NCBI RefSeq assembly: GCF_927798115.1
Contig: NZ_CAKMMG010000005.1
Location: 248,001-312,000, forward strand
Length of the DNA: 64,000 nt
DNA from: Paenibacillus auburnensis
Lineage (GTDB): Bacteria > Bacillota > Bacilli > Paenibacillales > Paenibacillaceae
Direction: 5' to 3'
Part shown: positions 26,373-34,918 of the stretch, piece by piece
Position numbering within the stretch: the stretch's first letter is position 1
How the letters are laid out: the number at the start of each line of letters is the position of its first letter
Notes under the pieces: model-generated
Told to the model about the DNA's origin: nothing
What the model saw: only the letters and a program-made list of their open reading frames with translations
The model's database searches: none
Made by a program: the position numbers and the translations under genes

Positions 26373-26406
26373 AAAAAAAAAGGCGCTAAACTTAAGTTTA
26401 GCACCT
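26373..26406 (-). terminator. Strong intrinsic terminator of the 33-residue peptide gene
   Basis: Minus strand GGTGCTAAACTT/AAGTTTAGCGCC, a 12-bp stem with one wobble and almost no loop, followed by nine T. It stands 11 bases after the small gene 26417-26518, and its presence argues that this gene is real. Confidence 0.88.
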
Positions 26407-26416
26407 TGGGAGTTAT

Positions 26417-26518
26417 TTAATAGGTCCTAAATTCCTCATCACCAGGAGGGACGAGCGAGACCCGGATAACATATACAAAAGCACAAACCAGAACTCCGGC
26501 AACTACACTCATCACCAT
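26417..26518 (-). CDS. Small single-span membrane peptide, 33 residues
   Basis: A short gene encoding MVMSVVAGVLVCAFVYVIR followed by a polar tail SLVPPGDEEFRTY. One membrane helix covers about residues 3-19, then Arg and a conserved-looking acidic tail. The ATG at 26518 is eight bases after AGGG, and an in-frame ATG at 26512 is eight bases after GGAG. A strong terminator follows the stop at once. This combination supports a real gene, although the frame alone would be too short to notice. Function unknown; small proteins like this in spore formers are often membrane regulators. Confidence 0.6.
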   Translation of the reverse strand: MVMSVVAGVLVCAFVYVIRVSLVPPGDEEFRTY

Positions 26519-26684
26519 CACTCCATCCCTAATTATTAATATAAAAAAGGTGTGCATTAATTAATTTTATAATACCATAATTCAAGCTGAAAATCACAGG
26601 AAAATGTAATCGCTTTCCCAACTTTTTTGTGCTGTTTGTCCTACTTTCTGCATACATCTAACCATAGACCGGGAGGCGTTGCTT

Positions 26685-27950
26685 ATGACTTTGAAAAAGC
26701 TGGGCGGACCGCTGCTGGGCCTGCTCCTGGCCGGCTGTATGCTGCTGGTGCTGCTGCACCCGGCAAATACGCTTGCCGCAGCACTGCGCGGGCTGGCCAT
26801 CTGGTGGGACGTACTGTTCCCTTCGCTGTTTCCATTCTTCGTCATTTCCGAAATGCTGCTTGGCTTCGGGGTAGTGCATCTTTTCGGTGCTCTGCTCGAT
26901 CCGCTCATGCGCCCGCTGTTTAATATCCCCGGCAGCGGCGGTTTTGTGGCGGCCATGGGATATGTATCAGGATATCCAGTTGGTGCCAAATTAACCGCAA
27001 AGCTGCGCGAGCAGCAACTGATCAGCCGGGTGGAAGGCGAGCGGCTGGTGGCCTTTACGACCTCCTCGGACCCGATTTTTCTGCTGGGCGCGGTATCGGT
27101 CGGTTTTTTTCACGATGCCTCCTTAGGGCTTGTGCTGGCACTATCGCACTACGGCGGCGGATTGATTGTGGGTCTTCTGATGTCCTTTCACGGACGCCAG
27201 GACAAACCCACTGCCATGTCTAAGCACCCTGGCGGGTCGCCCGGTCTGCCACAGGCTGCGGAGGGACAGCGCGAAGGAAGGCTCCGCTTGGCGCTGAACT
27301 CCATGGCAGAGGCCCGGCGCAGGGACGGACGGAGTTTGGGCGAGCTGCTCAAAAGCGCAGTACAGTCCTCACTCCAGCTTATTATTGTCGTCGGAGGGCT
27401 GGTTGTATTCTTCAACGTGCTAATGGAGCTGCTCACCCGTGCCGGAATTATGTCGGCCCTGTTCAGCGTCCTTGGCAGCCTGCTGTCCTTCGCGGGCTTC
27501 CCGCCCGGGCTGTCGGCGGCGCTGGCCAGCGGCTTCTTCGAGGTGACGATAGGCGCCCGTTCAGCCGGTGAAGCCGTTGCCTCTGTACCCCTGCAGTTCA
27601 AAGCAGCGACGGCAGCTTTCATCCTCTCTTGGGGTGGATTATCTGTTCACGCCCAGGTAGCAAGCATTCTGAACGGCACAGGCCTGCGCTATCTGCCCTT
27701 TATGGCAGCAAGGCTGGTGCACGCCTTCCTGTCGGCGGTCTTACTGCTGCTTCTCTGGAAACCCGTTGTTGGTTCCAGGCTGTCTGCAGGCTTCAGCTCT
27801 TTACCTGCTTTTACCGGATTCTCTGCTTCACCGGTCTCCGGCTTGGCCGCCAGCCTCGGTCTGCTGGGCGTGCTGCTGGGAGCAGCCCTGCTGCTGTCGC
27901 TGCTGGTCTGGCTGCTGCGACAAACTCCGCTGCGCCGGCCGCGGCCATAA
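26685..27950 (+). CDS. ylbJ: Sporulation integral membrane protein YlbJ
   Basis: A polytopic membrane protein of about 421 residues needed for spore cortex formation in Bacillus subtilis, where it is a sigma-E target. Hydrophobic segments with the family patterns WWDVLFPSLFPFFVISEML, GYVSGYPVGAKL and TTSSDPIFLLGAVS are present; these are Gate/nucleoside-recognition-like motifs. Around residues 170-215 is a variable, polar loop (QDKPTAMSKHPGGSPG). The ATG at 26685 is preferred to an upstream TTG at 26679 because GGGAGG stands eight bases before it. A CATACATC just upstream (26651) resembles a sigma-E -10, but no clear -35 was seen. Confidence 0.9.
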   Translation: MTLKKLGGPLLGLLLAGCMLLVLLHPANTLAAALRGLAIWWDVLFPSLFPFFVISEMLLGFGVVHLFGALLDPLMRPLFNIPGSGGFVAAMGYVSGYPVGAKLTAKLREQQLISRVEGERLVAFTTSSDPIFLLGAVSVGFFHDASLGLVLALSHYGGGLIVGLLMSFHGRQDKPTAMSKHPGGSPGLPQAAEGQREGRLRLALNSMAEARRRDGRSLGELLKSAVQSSLQLIIVVGGLVVFFNVLMELLTRAGIMSALFSVLGSLLSFAGFPPGLSAALASGFFEVTIGARSAGEAVASVPLQFKAATAAFILSWGGLSVHAQVASILNGTGLRYLPFMAARLVHAFLSAVLLLLLWKPVVGSRLSAGFSSLPAFTGFSASPVSGLAASLGLLGVLLGAALLLSLLVWLLRQTPLRRPRP

Positions 27951-28084
27951 GTCAGACTATGAGTCTCCCCTCAGGAATTCTGCACACCGCCGCGGCGATT
28001 CTTTACAGGTTCAAATATTGTGTTCCAGGTCAAGATTGATTATGATCGTTGTATGACTGAAACATACAAAGGAGCCTGTACATC

Positions 28085-28888
28085 TTGAGATATTATGTTC
28101 TGGACCGCGGAGACGAGTTGTCCATTAAACTTGCGGAGCAGTTTCACAAGCTGGCGGCGGAGCGTAACCTGGAGCTGGATGCAGAGTCCCCGGAAATCGT
28201 CATCTCCATTGGCGGAGACGGGACCATGCTGCACGCATTTCATACGTTTATCGATCAGATTCCCAATCTTGCTTTTGTCGGTGTACACACCGGCCATCTG
28301 GGCTTTTATGCAGATTGGAAGGCAGAGGAGCTGCCTGCCCTGATCGACCATATGTGCGGAACAACCGATTTAGCGCCACATCAGCCTCGCATCGTGCGCT
28401 ATCCGCTGCTTGAGCTGGAAATACACAAGAAATCCGGTTCCACTTCCCACATTGCGCTTAATGAGTTCACTCTAAAGGGTGTAGACGGAACAGTGGTCAT
28501 CCAGATGGATATCAATGATGTTACCTTCGAAATGTTCCGCGGGGACGGACTGTGCATTTCTACACCGTCAGGCAGTACAGCCTATAACAAGAGCCTTGGC
28601 GGTGCAATGGTGCATCCTTCGATAGAAGCGCTGCAGATTGCCGAGATAGCTTCCATTAATAATCGGGTATTCCGTACGATGGGTTCGCCCCTTATGCTGC
28701 CCAAGCATCATCACTGCGACATTTTTTCGCGCAAGGATCAGCGTCTTTTGCTGACGGTTGACCATAACAATATTCCTGTGGATGATCTAATTTCTGTCCG
28801 CTGCCAAGTATCCGACAAAAAAATAAGCTTTGCCCGGTACCGCCCGTTCCCTTTCTGGAACCGTGTCCGCGAAGCTTTTCTGATCTAA
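28085..28888 (+). CDS. nadK: NAD kinase
   Basis: Phosphorylates NAD to NADP with ATP or polyphosphate. The 267-residue protein has the diagnostic GGDGTMLHAFH near residue 40, GVHTGHLGFYADW, NEFTLKG, and the second motif DGLCISTPSGSTAYN near residue 155. Length and sequence fit the shorter Bacillota NAD kinase. TTG start behind AAAGGAGCC. A terminator follows the gene. Confidence 0.96.
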   Translation: MRYYVLDRGDELSIKLAEQFHKLAAERNLELDAESPEIVISIGGDGTMLHAFHTFIDQIPNLAFVGVHTGHLGFYADWKAEELPALIDHMCGTTDLAPHQPRIVRYPLLELEIHKKSGSTSHIALNEFTLKGVDGTVVIQMDINDVTFEMFRGDGLCISTPSGSTAYNKSLGGAMVHPSIEALQIAEIASINNRVFRTMGSPLMLPKHHHCDIFSRKDQRLLLTVDHNNIPVDDLISVRCQVSDKKISFARYRPFPFWNRVREAFLI

Positions 28889-28913
28889 GGATCAGACTCA
28901 ACTATGATTCACT

Positions 28914-28946
28914 AGCCGGGAAATGCAAGCAATCCCGGCTCTTTTA
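28914..28946 (+). terminator. Intrinsic terminator after nadK
   Basis: AGCCGGGA (28914-28921) pairs with TCCCGGCT (28933-28940), followed by CTTTTAT. Confidence 0.75.
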
Positions 28947-28995
28947 TGCGCAGGTAAATTTTACAAACTTTTCTATTCTATCTGACATGAATTGA

Positions 28996-29025
28996 TAGAC
29001 AGAGCGAAAAATCAAATGGTATAAT
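28996..29025 (+). promoter_or_regulatory. Sigma-A promoter before the copper-amine-oxidase-domain gene
   Basis: TAGACA, an 18-bp spacer, and a perfect TATAAT. It lies 45 bp before the TTG start at 29071. Confidence 0.65.
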
Positions 29026-29070
29026 GAACCTATTTTACATAGTGTTGCTACTTAAAGGAGAGAGAAACTG

Positions 29071-30237
29071 TTGAAAAAACTATTGTCCTTAATTGGAGTA
29101 AGCCTACTGGCTCTCGTGCTTGCGGTCCCCGCTTTTGCAGCCGCTAAACCGATCTCCGTCTATGTCAACGGCAGCAGTCTTACATTCCCTGCCGGCGCCC
29201 CTTATCTTGATAATAACTCCGTGCTGGTACCTTTCCGGGTTGTTTTTGAAAAGCTTGGAATGCAGGTGTTATGGGATGCCAAGACTGGAACGGTTACCGG
29301 TACCAGCGCTAATCTTACAATCAGCCTCAAAATCGGCAGCAACCGTGCTTCCGTCAACGGTACAGTTAAGAAACTGACCGTAGCCCCTATTTCCAGCAAA
29401 GGCACCACCTACGTCCCGCTCCGTTTTGTAGCTGAGGCTACCGGCGGCACTGCGGTCTGGGATGCTGCTAAAAGAAGTGTGAAGATCACCACTGCTGCCT
29501 CAACAGCAGCAAGCGACGAGAAAGCAATTACAGCACTCATCAAGCAGGCCATTCAATACTATAATGAGGAAAAAGCCGTCAGCTACTACTCCCTTGTGGA
29601 TGACGGGGACAGCTATACGGATGAAGTCTCTTCCTTGAACGACTTTTTCAAGAATTATGATATGAAAACTACCATTGAGACTCTTAAAATCCTAAGTATT
29701 CAAGGCGATGAAGCCACTGTCTACACCGTCGAGAATGAGATCCGGACCGGCGGATATTATATCCCGGATGAGAAGGTCGAATACCTGTACAATCTCGTCC
29801 GCGTCAATGGTGTATGGAAAATTTCCGAAATCAATACACAGGAAAAGACCGTTCTGCTGACACGTGAACAAGGCATGAAATCCGCCGATATTCCGCAAGG
29901 CTATGCAACCACCATCAAGGACAATCTCAACAAGTATTTCCAGGCAATGACGAGTGAGAACATCGACGGAACGATGGCTCAGATGAGCTCATACGGGGAA
30001 GAGTACGATGCATCGAGCAAGGCGGATTTGCAGGATATTTTCGACAATTACGATCTTCAATATACACTGAATACCTCGAATATCTACTACTATGCTTCGG
30101 ATGAAGCCGCTGTTTATGCTGAAGTTACCGTAAAAGATGCCGAAACAGGGGAAACCTACGAACAGCCAATGGCCTTTCTGTTCTATCAATCGGAGAGCGG
30201 CACTTGGACGATCGATGATTTCTACTATCTCGATTAG
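29071..30237 (+). CDS. Secreted protein with copper-amine-oxidase N-terminal-like domain
   Basis: A signal peptide (MKKLLSLIGVSLLALVLAVPAFAA) is followed by two repeats of the copper amine oxidase N-terminal domain (about residues 28-145), recognisable by SVLVPFRVVFEKLGMQVLWD and TYVPLRFVAEATGGTAVWD. This domain is common in Paenibacillus extracellular proteins, where it is a stalk or wall-binding module, not an oxidase. The remaining 240 residues contain two similar alpha+beta segments (KAITALIKQAIQYYNEEKAVSYY and TTIKDNLNKYFQAMTSENIDGTM) that look like a tandem NTF2-like fold. TTG start with AAAGGAGAGAG. The S41 protease gene follows 65 bp downstream and is probably in the same transcript. 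Confidence 0.82.
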   Translation: MKKLLSLIGVSLLALVLAVPAFAAAKPISVYVNGSSLTFPAGAPYLDNNSVLVPFRVVFEKLGMQVLWDAKTGTVTGTSANLTISLKIGSNRASVNGTVKKLTVAPISSKGTTYVPLRFVAEATGGTAVWDAAKRSVKITTAASTAASDEKAITALIKQAIQYYNEEKAVSYYSLVDDGDSYTDEVSSLNDFFKNYDMKTTIETLKILSIQGDEATVYTVENEIRTGGYYIPDEKVEYLYNLVRVNGVWKISEINTQEKTVLLTREQGMKSADIPQGYATTIKDNLNKYFQAMTSENIDGTMAQMSSYGEEYDASSKADLQDIFDNYDLQYTLNTSNIYYYASDEAAVYAEVTVKDAETGETYEQPMAFLFYQSESGTWTIDDFYYLD

Positions 30238-30302
30238 GCTGGCAGCAGGCTCGGAAGCATTGCAATCGCATCACCAAATAAACTCAAAGGGTGCATCCAC
30301 TA

Positions 30303-31745
30303 ATGAAATCAGCTAAAGTGATCACTGCTGTTCTCAGCGGCTGTCTGGCGCTGTCTGTTATGTTCTCGCCGGCAGCTCTGGCAGCCGACAACACGCAGAC
30401 CTCTTCGAATACCGATCTGATTAATGAAATCATGCAGTATTTAGAAAACTATAATGTAGAAGGCGTTGATCAGGATACATTGATCCGCGGCGCGATTGAT
30501 GGAATGGTTAACACACTGGAGGATCCTTACAGCACCTACTTTACCAAAGAAGAAGCCGCTGAGTTTGAGAGTATGGTCGATCTTGAATATGTAGGCATTG
30601 GTGTCAGACTGGTATACACTCCTGTAACTAAAGAGCTATATATTGAAGAGGTTATTGCGGGTTCACCTGCTGAGCAGGCCGGTTTGAAACGCGGGGACAC
30701 CATCCTCAAAATCAATGGCGTTGCGGTAAGTGACACTGCAGGTGATGAACTCGCCGGCACCGCGGGAACGAAGGTTTCCCTGCTTATCAGCAGAAACGGC
30801 GCCAACAAAACCATCAGCGTGACCAGAAATGATATCACTTCGGCCTCAGTCACCGGACAAATCATTGGTGATCATACCGCCTATATCACGATTACCGGTT
30901 TCAGCCAGAATGCTGATGAAGAATTCTCCACAGTTCTTGACAGCATGCGGGCAGCCGGTATGCAATCAATGGTTCTGGATTTACGCGATAATACAGGCGG
31001 TTATATGGATTCGGCCTATAATATTGCTTCTAAATTCATAGATTCAGGGATCATGATGTACACCTCCGATCAAAGCGGTGCACTGACTCCGGTAACGATT
31101 ACTGCCGGCAGCAAAATTGGCGTACCGGTGGTTGTACTCACCAATGAATTCACTGCCAGCGCTTCTGAAGCGTTGACAGGCGCCTTGCGGGACAACAAGC
31201 TTGCAACCATTGTCGGTACCCGTTCTTACGGCAAAGCTCGGATCCAGAGCCTCCTTCCGGTCTCCAATGGTGACATGCTGAAGCTGACCACCATGAAGTA
31301 TCTGACGCCGAATAAAGAAGACTTCAACCATATCGGACTGGCTCCGGATATTGAAGTAGAGGGCTCCACAGCTCAGCTGATCACCGCCTTGCAGATTGCA
31401 GGTCTGACCAGCATCACTCTGGCTGGTGATAACCATATCCTGGACGTCAATGGTCATGCATTTGCCGGAAACCTGGGGTTGGTGAAGCAGGGAAATAAGG
31501 TATATGCTTCGGCACGCGTGCTCGCAGCGCTTGTGGAAAGTGACATTACTTGGGATGCCAAGAACAAGAAGGTATTGCTCACGAACGGAGCCGGCAAAGC
31601 ATTCGGCTTCACGCTGGCCTCCAAAGAAGCCATTTCCAAGGACTATGAAACATTGATTGAACTTGGTGCTTTCGCAAAGAAGTTTCCCGCATTCACTTGG
31701 AGCTACGATGCTTCAACTAAACAATTGAAATTATCTGTTAAATAA
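30303..31745 (+). CDS. S41-family C-terminal processing peptidase (CtpA type)
   Basis: A secreted serine protease of about 480 residues. After a signal peptide (ending near AALA, residue 28) come an N-terminal helical cap (DLINEIMQYLENYN), a PDZ domain (about residues 85-170, VGIGVRLVY ... GLKRGDTILKING) and the S41 core. The core has the catalytic Ser in NEFTASASEALTG and the Lys in GTRSYGKARIQ. The last 90 residues (ARVLAALVESDITWDAKNKKVLLT) resemble the copper-amine-oxidase-type module of the upstream neighbour. The ATG at 30303 is preferred to the GTG at 30291, which is part of the AAAGGGTG ribosome site. Substrates are unknown. Confidence 0.9.
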   Translation: MKSAKVITAVLSGCLALSVMFSPAALAADNTQTSSNTDLINEIMQYLENYNVEGVDQDTLIRGAIDGMVNTLEDPYSTYFTKEEAAEFESMVDLEYVGIGVRLVYTPVTKELYIEEVIAGSPAEQAGLKRGDTILKINGVAVSDTAGDELAGTAGTKVSLLISRNGANKTISVTRNDITSASVTGQIIGDHTAYITITGFSQNADEEFSTVLDSMRAAGMQSMVLDLRDNTGGYMDSAYNIASKFIDSGIMMYTSDQSGALTPVTITAGSKIGVPVVVLTNEFTASASEALTGALRDNKLATIVGTRSYGKARIQSLLPVSNGDMLKLTTMKYLTPNKEDFNHIGLAPDIEVEGSTAQLITALQIAGLTSITLAGDNHILDVNGHAFAGNLGLVKQGNKVYASARVLAALVESDITWDAKNKKVLLTNGAGKAFGFTLASKEAISKDYETLIELGAFAKKFPAFTWSYDASTKQLKLSVK

Positions 31746-31767
31746 CATTTGCATCACACCGTAAGAC

Positions 31768-31819
31768 AAAAAGAGCACCTCATCACACCATTTAAATGGC
31801 TGATGAGGTGCTCTTTTTG
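31768..31819. terminator. Bidirectional terminator between the S41 protease and yutD
   Basis: AAAAAGAGCACCTCATCA pairs with TGATGAGGTGCTCTTTTT, an 18-bp perfect stem with T runs on both strands, located between convergent genes. Confidence 0.92.
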
Positions 31820-31830
31820 ATAGACCGCCG

Positions 31831-32436
31831 TTAACTTGATGGGTTTTGCGGCGGATTCGGAGCCTGGTTGTGCGAGTGATTCGAACGTTGGTTGTGCTGT
31901 CTGCCTTGGGACTCTTTATGGTTCTTCTTGCCCTGTGAGTCCTTATTCCGGTGATTCCGACTCTGATGCTCGCGTACTGGTCTATCCTTGCTGGTATGCT
32001 CTCTGGAGGGAGCCCCTCCATTCGTTGAGGATTTGGCTGGAGCCTCCCGCTGTTCTCCGACGGTTGCCGCCGGATCTGCGGATTCCTCTAAGGACTCCTC
32101 TTCCGAGCCGGGTTCAGGAATTTCTTTGATCAGAATATCCTTAAAGGTACCCTCTTTCGGCAGTTCCTTCAGCTTATGCAGCACAAAATAGGCACAGCCA
32201 AAGTTGCAATACTCATTAATATAATCCACCATGCCGGAAATCGCTGTATCCCGGTTCACCTTAGGGTGATTGTCCCGGTAAAAGCCCTTTAAGCGCAACT
32301 GGCTGTAGCCCCAGTCACCGATTATATAATCGTAACGGTCCAGGACCTCGCTGTAACGCCCGCGAAATGCCTCCGGGTTCCAGCCGTCTTTATGATCGAG
32401 CATCAGCTCGTAACCTTTTCCACCTATAACGATCAA
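31831..32436 (-). CDS. YutD-family protein with long basic low-complexity tail
   Basis: The first 100 residues match the YutD family (GGKGYELMLDHKDGWNPEAFRGRYSEVLDRYDYIIGDWGYSQLRLKGF and a C-x-F-G-C segment near residue 80). The last 100 residues are a very polar tail rich in Ser, His, Asn, Gln and Lys (RNHRNKDSQGKKNHKESQG) that is not part of the family core and looks disordered, perhaps RNA- or wall-binding. YutD is uncharacterised. A TTG start is inferred because a stop lies just upstream in frame; the ribosome site is weak. lipA lies upstream on the same strand. Confidence 0.85.
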   Translation of the reverse strand: MIVIGGKGYELMLDHKDGWNPEAFRGRYSEVLDRYDYIIGDWGYSQLRLKGFYRDNHPKVNRDTAISGMVDYINEYCNFGCAYFVLHKLKELPKEGTFKDILIKEIPEPGSEEESLEESADPAATVGEQREAPAKSSTNGGAPSREHTSKDRPVREHQSRNHRNKDSQGKKNHKESQGRQHNQRSNHSHNQAPNPPQNPSS

Positions 32437-32473
32437 GCGTGTGTCGCCTGCCTTTCATTTTATCTGAGGGGGA

Positions 32474-32562
32474 GCGTTGATGGAGCCTGTCTTTCCGATG
32501 GATTTTGGATTTCCTGCCGCTCCTCCAATTCCAAAATCCCTCTCCATGACTCCCATCAACGC
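32474..32562. repeat. Long imperfect inverted repeat between lipA and yutD
   Basis: GCGTTGATGG (32474-32483) is repeated inverted as CCATCAACGC (32553-32562), and inside them GATTTTGGA (32501-32509) pairs with TCCAAAATC (32530-32538). The whole 89-bp element folds into one long hairpin without a T run, so it is not a normal terminator. It may process, stabilise or partly stop the lipA-yutD message. Confidence 0.6.
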
Positions 32563-32649
32563 GGGTGGTGTAGCAAACCCGAAGGTTAGTTGATCGCTCG
32601 CGCTCCAACCCCCACCTTTATTACCTTAAACCTTAAAATTCCGCAAGCC

Positions 32650-33573
32650 TTACAGGCTTACAGAACGCTCCTCACGGGTCTTAGCAGCGGACTTGACCTG
32701 ATCATGCGCATGGTACGAGCTGCGGACCAGCGGTCCTGCTTCCACATGACTGAAGCCGCGTTGCAGTCCCTCTTGCTTAAGCGCAGCGAATTCTTCCGGC
32801 GGATAGTATTTCACCACGTCCAGATGTTTGTCGGAAGGCTGCAGGTATTGCCCTAATGTCAATATATCACAATCTACTGCCCGCAGATCATCCATGGCCT
32901 GCAGGATCTCGTCCCATTCCTCGCCTACGCCAAGCATGATGCTCGATTTGGTCGGAATATCCGGCTTCATCTCCTTGGCCCGGCGCAGCAGCTCCAGGGA
33001 CCGGCGGTACTTGGCTTTCGCCCGTACACGGTCAGACATCCGCTCTACGGTTTCGATATTATGATTCAGAATATCCGGGCGGCTGTTCATGACAATCTCC
33101 AGACTCTCCCGGTCTCCGAGAAAATCAGGAATCAGCACTTCCACACTGCATAGCGGAAGCCGCTTGCGGATAGCCGCCACGGTCTCGGCAAAGATGCTGG
33201 CGCCTCCATCCTTCAGATCATCACGGGCTACACTGGTTACTACACAGTGCTTAAGCTTCATACCTTCTGCGGCCTCCGCAACGCGTTCCGGCTCGAGAAG
33301 ATCAAGCTCCGTGGGCTGGCCTGTGTTAACAGCACAGAACCGGCAGGCACGTGTACAAATATCGCCAAGAATCATAAAGGTAGCCGTGCGGTTCGCCCAG
33401 CATTCATAAATATTCGGGCAGCGCGCTTCCTCACATACGGTATGTAAAGTTTTGGACCGCATCATGCCTTTAATATCCTGATAATTATCACCGGTCGTTA
33501 ACTTGATTCTAATCCAGTCTGGCTTGGGCTGTTTGGCTGTTCGGTTAGTCAAAATAATAAACCCCGCTTTCAC
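32650..33573 (-). CDS. lipA: Lipoyl synthase
   Basis: A radical-SAM enzyme with two iron-sulfur clusters that inserts two sulfur atoms into octanoyl groups on lipoyl domains. The auxiliary cluster motif is C-x4-C-x5-C (CEEARCPNIYECW) near residue 47, and the SAM cluster motif is C-x3-C-x2-C (CTRACRFC) near residue 73. The C-terminal Arg-Ser-Ser-Tyr, whose Ser ligates the auxiliary cluster, is present (VRSSYHAHDQV). About 300 residues, as usual. The GTG at 33573 has no ribosome site; the TTG at 33549, nine bases after GCGGGG, is a good alternative that gives MTNRTAKQPKPDW at the N-terminus. Confidence 0.96.
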   Translation of the reverse strand: MKAGFIILTNRTAKQPKPDWIRIKLTTGDNYQDIKGMMRSKTLHTVCEEARCPNIYECWANRTATFMILGDICTRACRFCAVNTGQPTELDLLEPERVAEAAEGMKLKHCVVTSVARDDLKDGGASIFAETVAAIRKRLPLCSVEVLIPDFLGDRESLEIVMNSRPDILNHNIETVERMSDRVRAKAKYRRSLELLRRAKEMKPDIPTKSSIMLGVGEEWDEILQAMDDLRAVDCDILTLGQYLQPSDKHLDVVKYYPPEEFAALKQEGLQRGFSHVEAGPLVRSSYHAHDQVKSAAKTREERSVSL

Positions 33574-33611
33574 CTGAATATAAGTCTCATGGTTAAAAGT
33601 TGCTGCCTCAT

Positions 33612-33640
33612 ATTATAGCATGTGCAATAGGCAATTGCCT
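33612..33640 (-). promoter_or_regulatory. lipA promoter with extended -10 and overlapping palindrome
   Basis: Minus strand TGCTATAAT (TATAAT at 33617-33612) is an extended -10 box. The -35 region is not consensus but is covered by a perfect 12-bp palindrome AGGCAATTGCCT (33629-33640), a possible operator. Confidence 0.5.
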
Positions 33641-33807
33641 GTTTTTGTGAAATTTGCCTGACTAAATTTTATCTCTTCATTCAGGAGCTTTGGCAAAAAC
33701 GGATAAAAAACAGCATTTTGCTTCAATCTATAACAAAAGCATCCGGCAGCTGCCTAAGCTAAGGCCGTTGCCGCCATTCCACGCCCGGATTATAGGAGGT
33801 AGTTATC

Positions 33808-34896
33808 ATGCTGGCCTTATTCAAAAAGACCCTACCATGGAGAACCGTATTGTGCCTGTCCGCAGCCGCAATGCTGTGGGGCGCAAGCCAGGCTGCCGCC
33901 GCTGAAGCCGCCCGGAGGGTCAACCTTCCTGCAGTCCAGTCCGGCAGCTCTTCCGCAGCAGGCGTAGCAGACCCTGCGGCAGCGCGAAAAGAATTGTATG
34001 AGCAGATGAGTGCAGCCACCGGCATTCCCTGGTTCCGCTTCGCTGCGATTGATCAATACGAACGGACCATCGCCAAGAAAAAAGTACCCGCAGATGCTCT
34101 AGCATCCTCCCGCATTACCGCCATTAGCATTCCGGGTCCGGTATGGTCCGGCCCGTTGAATCCGGACCAGGCGGATACTTCTCCGGACTCGATCAGTTTC
34201 TTTGGCGGAATGGGGTATGACGGTTCTGGAGATGGCCTAGCTGATTCTTCTAACGATGCCGATCTGCTCTACAGCATGGCAAGACATCTGCTGAAATACG
34301 GCAATTCTGCCAATGACTTCAGTATCGGCGTCTGGGAGTATTATCATAACGGCCGTGCCGCCCAGAGGGTGGCCCAGTTTGCCAAGCTGTATGAACATTT
34401 CGGACGGCTCGATTTATCCGGCAGCGCCTTTCCGCTGCCCCTCGGAAATAACTATGCTTACCGCAGCACCTGGGGCACAGGCCGAAGCTGGGGAGGCGCC
34501 CGCATTCATGAGGGAACGGATCTTTTTGCCCCTCAAGGCCTGCCTGTACGCAGCACCTGCTTCGGCATCGTTGAGACTAAAGGGTGGAACCGCTACGGCG
34601 GCTGGCGGATCGGCATACGGGATATTGAGAACCGCTACCACTATTACGCGCACTTATCCGGTTATGATAAGTCGGTCACACGCGGAGATATTGTAACACC
34701 AGGCCAGATTATCGGCTGGGTAGGCAGCTCCGGCTACGGAAGCCCCGGCACTCAGGGCAAATTCCCTCCGCATCTGCATTACGGCATTTATCGTGACCGC
34801 GGCATCACGGAATGGGCCTTTGATCCATATCCGCTGCTGAAGCAGTGGGAGAATCAGGAGTACCGGGCTCTGAGGAAAAATAAGAGGAGCAAATAA
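33808..34896 (+). CDS. M23-family metallopeptidase (LytM-type), secreted
   Basis: A signal peptide or anchor (about residues 8-32) is followed by a 170-residue region without recognised domain and then a LytM/M23 domain (about residues 205-340). The zinc ligands are visible: H-x3-D in RIHEGTDLF and H-x-H in PPHLHYG, with the first catalytic His in YYAHLSGY. It probably cuts peptidoglycan cross-bridges, or is an adaptor similar to the sporulation wall peptidases. ATG behind ATAGGAGGTAG. It converges with the GH13 gene with a gap of only 22 bp and no visible terminator. Confidence 0.88.
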   Translation: MLALFKKTLPWRTVLCLSAAAMLWGASQAAAAEAARRVNLPAVQSGSSSAAGVADPAAARKELYEQMSAATGIPWFRFAAIDQYERTIAKKKVPADALASSRITAISIPGPVWSGPLNPDQADTSPDSISFFGGMGYDGSGDGLADSSNDADLLYSMARHLLKYGNSANDFSIGVWEYYHNGRAAQRVAQFAKLYEHFGRLDLSGSAFPLPLGNNYAYRSTWGTGRSWGGARIHEGTDLFAPQGLPVRSTCFGIVETKGWNRYGGWRIGIRDIENRYHYYAHLSGYDKSVTRGDIVTPGQIIGWVGSSGYGSPGTQGKFPPHLHYGIYRDRGITEWAFDPYPLLKQWENQEYRALRKNKRSK

Positions 34897-34918
34897 GCAT
34901 TCGTCGACCTGGCGGGTT

